Source of the DNA: Bubalus kerabau
Taxonomy: Eukaryota; Chordata; Mammalia; Artiodactyla; Bovidae
Direction: 5' to 3'
Assembly (NCBI RefSeq): GCF_029407905.1
Contig: NC_073635.1
Coordinates: 38,617,501 to 38,681,500, forward strand
Length of the DNA stretch: 64,000 bases
Shown here in pieces: positions 58,214-64,000 of the stretch. Position numbers and translations under genes: made by a program. Every line of letters starts with the position of its first letter. Position 1 is the first letter of the stretch. Under the pieces are notes generated by a model, which made no database searches, was not told the origin of the DNA, and worked only from the letters and a program-made list of their open reading frames with translations.

Positions 58214-58757
58214 AAGCTGCTGCTGCTAAGTCGCTTCAGTCGTGTCCGACTTTGTGCAACCCCATGGATTGCAGTATGTTAGGCCTCCCTGTCCATCACC
58301 AACTCCCAGAGTCCACCCAAACCCATGTTAATTGTATCGATGATACCACCTAACCATCTTATCCTCTGTCGTCCCCTTCTCCTCCTGCCCTCAATCTTTC
58401 CCAACATCAGGGTCTTTTCAAATGAGTCAGTTCTTCATATCAAGTGGCTAAAGTATTGGAGTCTCAGCTTCAGCATCAATCCTTCTAATGAATATTCAGG
58501 ACTGATTTCCTTTAAGATGGACTGGTTTGATCTCCTTGCTGTTCAAGGGACTCTCAGGAGTCTTCTCCAACACCACAGTTCAAAAGCATCAATTCTTCGG
58601 TGTTCAGCTTTCTTTAAAGTCCAACTCTCACATCCATGTATGACTACTGGAAAAACCATAGCTTTGACTAGACGGACCTTTGTTGGCAAAGTAATGTCTC
58701 TGCTTTTTAATATGCTGTCTACGTTGGTCATAACTTTTATTCCAAGGAGAAAGCATC
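58214..58757 (-). mobile_element. BovB LINE 3' part with SINE-type tail, reverse
   Basis: 58275-58757 is reverse BovB with a nearly open complement (58731-58543). Its tail at 58214-58262 is GCTGCTGCTGCTAAGTCGCT followed by TCAGTCGTGTCCGACTTTGT, the Bov-A SINE end with AGC repeat, not the usual BovB CTGAACTGA end. Confidence 0.88.
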
Positions 58758-60640
58758 ATGGAGGTCATGTGAGAACAGCACAAACTTCAACTTAAATTTC
58801 AGACTTTTACTTGGTCTTGGCTTCTCTAAGTTAAGAGTGTGTGTGGCTGTGTGGCTGTGTGTAGGTAACTGGCAAAAAGTTCCTCAATTCCAAGGTGATC
58901 CCTGAGATGTTTTACAACTCTCAACTTCTCTCTACTCCTGTCAGGTATAAATAATTTTTTGGTTTCCTACTGGAGCTTCTTCTCCACTAAGATTCCATGA
59001 TCCTTCTGAACTGTTTTTCTTTGAAATTTCCTTTCCCTTTTTGTTGGCTTTTTCTTCTTAATTTTAGACAATCATTTATTTCCTTCATTTACACATTTAA
59101 AATATTTATTTAAGCATAAAATGATTACCTATGAGTAAAACAAATATTTTGAGAGTATTTGTATTATTTATATTGAAGAGAAAGCTAATCTTATTAAAAT
59201 TATCTTAAGAAATATTTAAAAACATGGTTTTCCTTCAGTTACATCTTTAGAAAATAATTAATTTAGAAAAGTGTGTGGTTTGGTAATCTCTGTTCCAAAC
59301 AATTTCATGCATGATTATCTTCATCAGTCAATGGTAGAAATCATTTTATGAGACCATATTTAAATTAGCATGTCTTGAAATGTCTTGCTATCACATTTAA
59401 ATGCATAACTAAATAGTATTGGTGAGTAATTCTTCATTTATCTCAGTATATGAGAGTATCCCCTCTGTTGGAAATATAGATTCTTCTCTAGATTAAATAT
59501 TATAATAGGGAAAATAAAATCAGAAAATAAAAGAGTGAACAATTCATGAACCATGCAATGCCTAGTGATCTCTAAAGGATTTAATACAATAAATCTTAAA
59601 ATAAATGTCCATTAAGATAAAATATTTTAAATTTATATATTTAAATGAAAATTTTAAAAAGTTTCCATTACTAAAAATGTTCTTACCTCATATTTCATCA
59701 CATAATAGACAAGACTATTCTAAATACCACTAACAAAGCCTAAGCCAGTTAAAAATGTCCATAAAGCTTAACAGGAATTGGGTTATGCCTTTATACCTAA
59801 TGAAGCATGAAAGGACTTAATTGAGTTTGAAAATACTTGCATTTCATCAGTGGTTTATGGAAGATGAGATATGAGCTGAGTATGCACGTTAAAAAAAATG
59901 ACAGCAAAATTTTAATTGGCACATCTACACTGAAGCAAAAATTTTCCCATTAAGTGATATGCTGACTATTGTGATAGAAATCTGGTTTTACCCTATATTC
60001 TTTTCAAGATTGGCAACAATGTTTGCTGGATATACTATAAAAACAGGGAAAATAGGCGAAATGCAAAAAAATTGAGCAGACAATATATTTCCATCTCTAT
60101 GTACAAAGATCTTTCAATAAACCTCATAAAGACATTCTTAGATTTGGAAAAGGGGTTTCCCTGTTGGTTAAGAAGTTTTTACCTGTTTTTAGGCTGTTTT
60201 CTGCTAAGATGTAAATGCATCTGAGGGAGGAAATACCTGCAATCATCTATTAGCAATTATTTTTCAAATTTGTCACTGAAACTAGAAATGGATGGGAACA
60301 GTATGAATTGAAACCCAGAATCAAAAATTGTATCTCTATGTATGAACTGAACTAATAGGTCCCACAAAAATATAGTAGGAATGTGACATGAGTTAAACAT
60401 TTAGTAGACTGAGGAATGCTTAAAGTAGAAAAGGGGCATCCATATCTTTAAAGAAAATTCAGGAACATGCTATTATTTTAATATAGAAAAAAAGTCTTAC
60501 ATATAAAATTTGAGCTACATTTTCCTGAATAATTTGCATATGCTATTTCACATATCCAATACAAAAAAGACTTAAGTCTGAAAATTAAAATACAGAGGGA
60601 TAGGAGTATGGAAATCTCAAAAATAAATTTATGCTTTCTC
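58758..60640. other. Low-copy AT-rich DNA, no gene seen
   Basis: A GTGTGTGGCTGTGTGGCTGTG minisatellite-like phrase near 58841-58861; otherwise nothing recognised. Confidence 0.6.
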
Positions 60641-60642
60641 TT

Positions 60643-60766
60643 TAAAAAAAAAAAAAAACAAAAAAAAACAAGGTTTTTCAAAAAAAAAAAAAATAAATAA
60701 ATAAATAAAAATTTCAACAAGGAACTTTGGATTTTCTGTCATATGAGCCATCAGGGAAGCCCCAAT
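60643..60766 (-). repeat. A-rich tract and SINE head relic
   Basis: Interrupted poly-A with AAAT units (60643-60712). Then GAGCCATCAGGGAAGCCCC (60747-60765), the reverse of a Bov-tA tRNA head. The body is missing or too decayed. Confidence 0.55.
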
Positions 60767-61086
60767 AAATTGATATAAGGTATTAACTGTTTATTGCTTC
60801 CTTGAAATTGAATTTTTGCAATTTTTAATGTAGAACATGGAAAAATGTTCAACCCGAAGATGCAAATACATAATAATTTCTGGGCAGTTCAGGACATTAA
60901 CTCTTATTTAATGATATATAAATCATTTGAATTATGCTTGCATAAATTATTAGTATTGAACTAGTAAAGTATTAATAAAGATTTGGTATTTACTACTTTG
61001 TTAAAAATATAACAGAAATTTACTGAAATATATGTGAGATGCTACTAGGCACTGTGATATCAAAGGTAAGTATGATATATTTTGAG

Positions 61087-61107
61087 CACACACACACACA
61101 CACACAC
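61087..61107. repeat. (CA)n microsatellite
   Basis: About ten CA units. Confidence 0.95.
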
Positions 61108-61199
61108 ATAAGAGTTACTATACTCAGGAAATAATTTATTAGGGAGAGCAAGGTATATTCAGCTTATTATATCATGAAACTTAACATGATAAAAGTCAT

Positions 61200-61690
61200 T
61201 GAAGAAAAGCAAAGGTAAATTATAATCAGATTGCAAAGATTATAAGTATTTGCAAATGATATGACCAGTAGGGATTAATTGTCACCATATATAAACATCT
61301 CATATAACTTAATATAAACAGGGAGGGGGGTGGGAGGGGGTTCAGGGTGGGGAACACGTGTACACCCATGGCGGATTCATGTTGATGTATGACAAAACCA
61401 ATACAATATTGTAAAGTAATTAGCCTCCAATTAAAATAAATACATTTAAATAAAATAATAATAATAAAAAAACACAACTCTATCAAAAAAATGTACAGAA
61501 GAACCTAATAGACATATTTCGAAACAGCAAATGCAGATGGCCAAGAGGCACATGAAAAGATGTTCAACATTGTTGATCATTGGTAAAATGCAAATCAAAA
61601 TCACAATGAGATATCACTTTATACCTGTTAGCATGCCTATTATCAAAAAGGCAAAGTGTAAAAAATATTGGCAAGAATGGAAAGTAACTT
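61200..61690 (+). mobile_element. Old L1 ORF2 fragment (61200-61312 and 61476-61690)
   Basis: GCAAATGATATGACCAGTAG, then after the insertion CCAAGAGGCACATGAAAAGATG and AATCACAATGAGATATCACT: the L1 ORF2 C-terminal landmarks, also present at 29500-29610 in L1-C, but more diverged. It is split by a younger L1 3' end. Confidence 0.75.
61313..61475 (+). mobile_element. L1 3' end with A/ATA-rich tail
   Basis: GGTTCAGGGTGGGGAACACG, CACCCATGGCGGATTCATGT, CAATATTGTAAAGTAATTAG, then TAAAATAATAATAATAAAAA. About 160 bp, inserted in the older L1 fragment. Confidence 0.92.
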
Positions 61691-62267
61691 AAAAAAAACT
61701 GCATTAATTAAAAAAAAAACTATAAAATGGGGTAAATACTTCAGATCTAGGAAACACATATAGTCTTTTAAGAGGTCAGATAGCATTAAACTGGTGGTCA
61801 GGGATGACATTGATTAGGCACAATTAATTACACAGCACCTGAGGCCCATAATTATCTTAGAGAACTACATAAAACATTTCATTTATTGCAAAAGTAGAAG
61901 GGAAATATACTTTTATATCAAAAATGTTTTAATATATAATATCAACATATTTATCTTTATATCATGGCAGCACTAAAACATAATTTTTAGTTTTTTTTTC
62001 TGGAAGAATGGTCTTATGAAAATAAAAGTGCCTAAGTCCTATGAAATTCACAGCTCCCCCTTTTTCTAATTGTTCAACTTTAACCTCTATACTTCAATTT
62101 TCTTGTCAACAAAAGGCTGAAAATAATTGTACTCACCTCAGAAGGTTATTTATGAGGATTAAATAAAATATTACATGTAAAATTCCTTGAACAGTATCTG
62201 GAATATAGCAAATAAAATATAAACCTTAGTTGTGGTAATGTCATTCTCTTTTTGTTTGTTTTTTTTT
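61691..62267. other. Low-copy DNA, no gene seen
   Basis: No recognised repeat or exon. Confidence 0.6.
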
Positions 62268-62452
62268 GTTTGCACTGCATCTTCCTTGCTGCACACAGCC
62301 TCTAGTAGTTGTGGTGCTTGGGCTCAGTAGTTGCTGCATGTGGGTTTATTTATTCTGAGGCAAGTGGGATCTTAATTCACTAACCAGGGAACTGCACCCC
62401 TTGCATTGGAAGGTATATTCTTAACTACTTGACTTCCAGGAAAATCACAGTA
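62268..62452 (-). mobile_element. CHR-type tRNA SINE, reverse
   Basis: TTTGCACTGCATCTTCCTTGCTG, CTCAGTAGTTGCTGCATGTG, GGATCTTAATTCACTAACCA and CATTGGAAGGTATATTCTTA follow the reverse CHR SINE consensus shared by whales, hippos and ruminants. Strongly diverged; shorter than full length. Confidence 0.75.
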
Positions 62453-63667
62453 ATGTCATGTAATCACCCAGAAGACTGAATGGGGTGAACAGAAGGGCAG
62501 AAGTAGTCAACATGTTTGGGAAAATAGTAATTTTGACAGGTGAGCAATGACATTAGTTACCTATAGAGGAATGATGAGATAAATCTAGTATTCATAATGT
62601 ATAACCTTAAGCTCATAGTTGGAAAGTTACTGTACAATAATCTTTGAAGAGTTAGGTAATGGACAGCCACTGGATCACTAATCAGCCACAGTAGGCATGA
62701 AAGTTTGAAGTGTTGAAAGACCAAAGTCATGGGGTGGGGGGTGGGGAGAATAATTGAATACAAATGGAAAAAAAAAAGAACAATTGAGAAAGATTGAATC
62801 TGAGAAACTTGAAAAAATTGATCTTGATGCTTAGAAAAGAGAATCAAGTTGAATTTTTTTTAAATTGTGACTACTGATTTCTGAAGGTAATTTAACTTGC
62901 TTCTTAATTAAGTAAAAGTTAGAGTTTACAAAGAGATATTTGATTTTTTTTTTTCTTAAACGTAGAATCTGTATTTGTCAACTTTATAACTTAATTGGGC
63001 TGTGAGGCTGACAAATTGATTTTTCTTGCTCCTAATTTATTTAATTCAGTTTTCACAATTAGGCAAGCAATTAATCAATGGTGGAGTCATTAAGATTCAT
63101 TGCATTGAAACAGTGTCCTGACAGTCATTCTAAATAAGATCTGTGCAATTTATCAGAGGGCAGATATCCTGGAAAATCTTAAGTATACTACAGGTAAGAT
63201 GCTTACACTGATGATGGCTGATATCTTAGCTTCACCTGAAATTGTAGGATGAAATTGAATTGCAGTAATTAAGTTTTGCTTTGGTTAATCTTGCAATCTT
63301 ATCTAGAAATAAAATGATAGTTACTTACTAGTTATTAAGTCAAAACATGACAATTTTAAAGTGTAACAATACTATAAAAGAATAATTGTAAGATCCATTA
63401 ATTATGTATTTCCTATTCTATGAAATAATACAGTTCTAGTCAGTTAAGATTTAAGTTTAGGATATCAAGCTCATGTATATAATATGAGAGATGTGAAAAG
63501 TTTTAAATGACATTTTACTTAAAATCTGTGTAGTATTCTGGAAAATATCAAATATCAGGGTATGTTAAGATAGAGTTTTGTGAGTTCTGCCATATAGAAC
63601 CTCTGTGTTCTTGAGGAAAATTTCAAGAAATTCTGCTATAGTTTTTTAGTAGTGACTGTTGTTACTT
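62453..63667. other. Low-copy AT-rich DNA, no gene seen
   Basis: A G-rich GGGGTGGGGGGTGGGGAG run at 62731-62748; nothing else recognised. Confidence 0.6.
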
Positions 63668-63668
63668 T

Positions 63669-63873
63669 GGACTTCTCTGGTGGATCAGTGGTAAAGAATC
63701 CACCTGCCAATGCCAGAGATGTGAGTTTGATTCCTGGGTTGGGAAGATCCCCTGGAGAAGGACATGGTAACCCATTCCAGTGATCTTGTCTGGGAAATTG
63801 CACGGACAGAGGAGCCTGGCGCACTGCAGTCCATGGGGTCACAAAAGACGTGAACATGATTTAGCAACTGAAC
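63669..63873 (+). mobile_element. Bov-tA SINE
   Basis: tRNA head (TTCTCTGGTGGATCAGTGGT, B-box GTTTGATTCCT), Bov-A body (GAAGATCCCCTGGAGAAGGA) and an end at GATTTAGCAACTGAAC. Confidence 0.93.
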
Positions 63874-64000
63874 AGTGTTATTTTAAGATAATACATGAAA
63901 ATACTATGTAAATTGTAAATGGATATAAAATTTTTAAAACTATTAAACTGATTTGGTCTTATTTAGTATCACTGTGTACAATTAAATGTTTTAGAGAAAA

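Noticed and set aside
1..64000. CRISPR arrays, operons, integrons or phage modules
   Set aside because: No regularly spaced short repeats with unique spacers and no prokaryotic genes; dispersed CTGAACTGA units are BovB tails.

Overview
This is mammalian nuclear DNA from a ruminant. BovB (RTE-type) LINEs with the shared 3' tail and reiterated CTGAA/ACTGA ends, tRNA-Glu-headed Bov-tA SINEs, Bov-A units with AGC tails, a CHR-type cetartiodactyl SINE and ruminant-type L1 copies together point to a bovid, cervid or close relative. I cannot separate cattle, sheep, goat or deer by eye. The DNA is AT-rich and I found no convincing host gene: no exon series, no spliced ORF, no RNA gene and no bacterial or phage feature. 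Every ORF with recognisable protein similarity belongs to a LINE or an endogenous retrovirus (ERV) fragment.

Layout. 1-13270 is one reverse-strand L1 (L1-A) with its 5' end at about 13270 and its 3' part beyond the left window edge. Its ORF2 is split by a 7.1-kb stack of nested insertions (1405-8549): an old sense BovB (C), holding a reverse Bov-tA SINE, a second BovB (B) that itself holds a Bov-A SINE split by a third BovB (A), then a reverse BovB (D) with its own insertions, and a gammaretrovirus-like ERV gag fragment. 13306-15864 is the 5' part of an older reverse-strand L1 (L1-B) that abuts L1-A across a poly-C tract. 15865-22432 is mostly low-copy AT-rich DNA with two SINEs and two BovB copies. 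22433-31668 is a second long L1 (L1-C, + strand) with 5'UTR, ORF1, ORF2 and 3'UTR all recognisable but degenerate, broken by two BovB insertions. 31669-34280 is low-copy.

34283-40215 is another repeat cluster: a composite SINE, an old L1 5'UTR/ORF1 (L1-D), a BovB whose 3' tail abuts the 5' end of another BovB head to tail, and an L1M/HAL1-like ORF1 region. 40216-64000 is predominantly low-copy DNA with scattered insertions: L1 3' ends, five further BovB copies, SINEs, an LTR-like block, a 5'-inverted (twin-primed) L1 and a CHR SINE.

I did not find a new gene system. The signal least explained by known repeats is a 154-bp near-perfect inverted repeat (47823-47976, arms of 70 and 71 nt at about 87% identity, 13-nt spacer). 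Also worth a look are the head-to-tail BovB junction at 37826/37827, a BovB carrying a SINE-type tail (58214-58757), and an unassigned block at the truncation point of a young L1 (54460-54655). Repeat names come from remembered consensus sequences. Boundaries are good to a few bases where a target-site duplication is stated and to tens of bases elsewhere.
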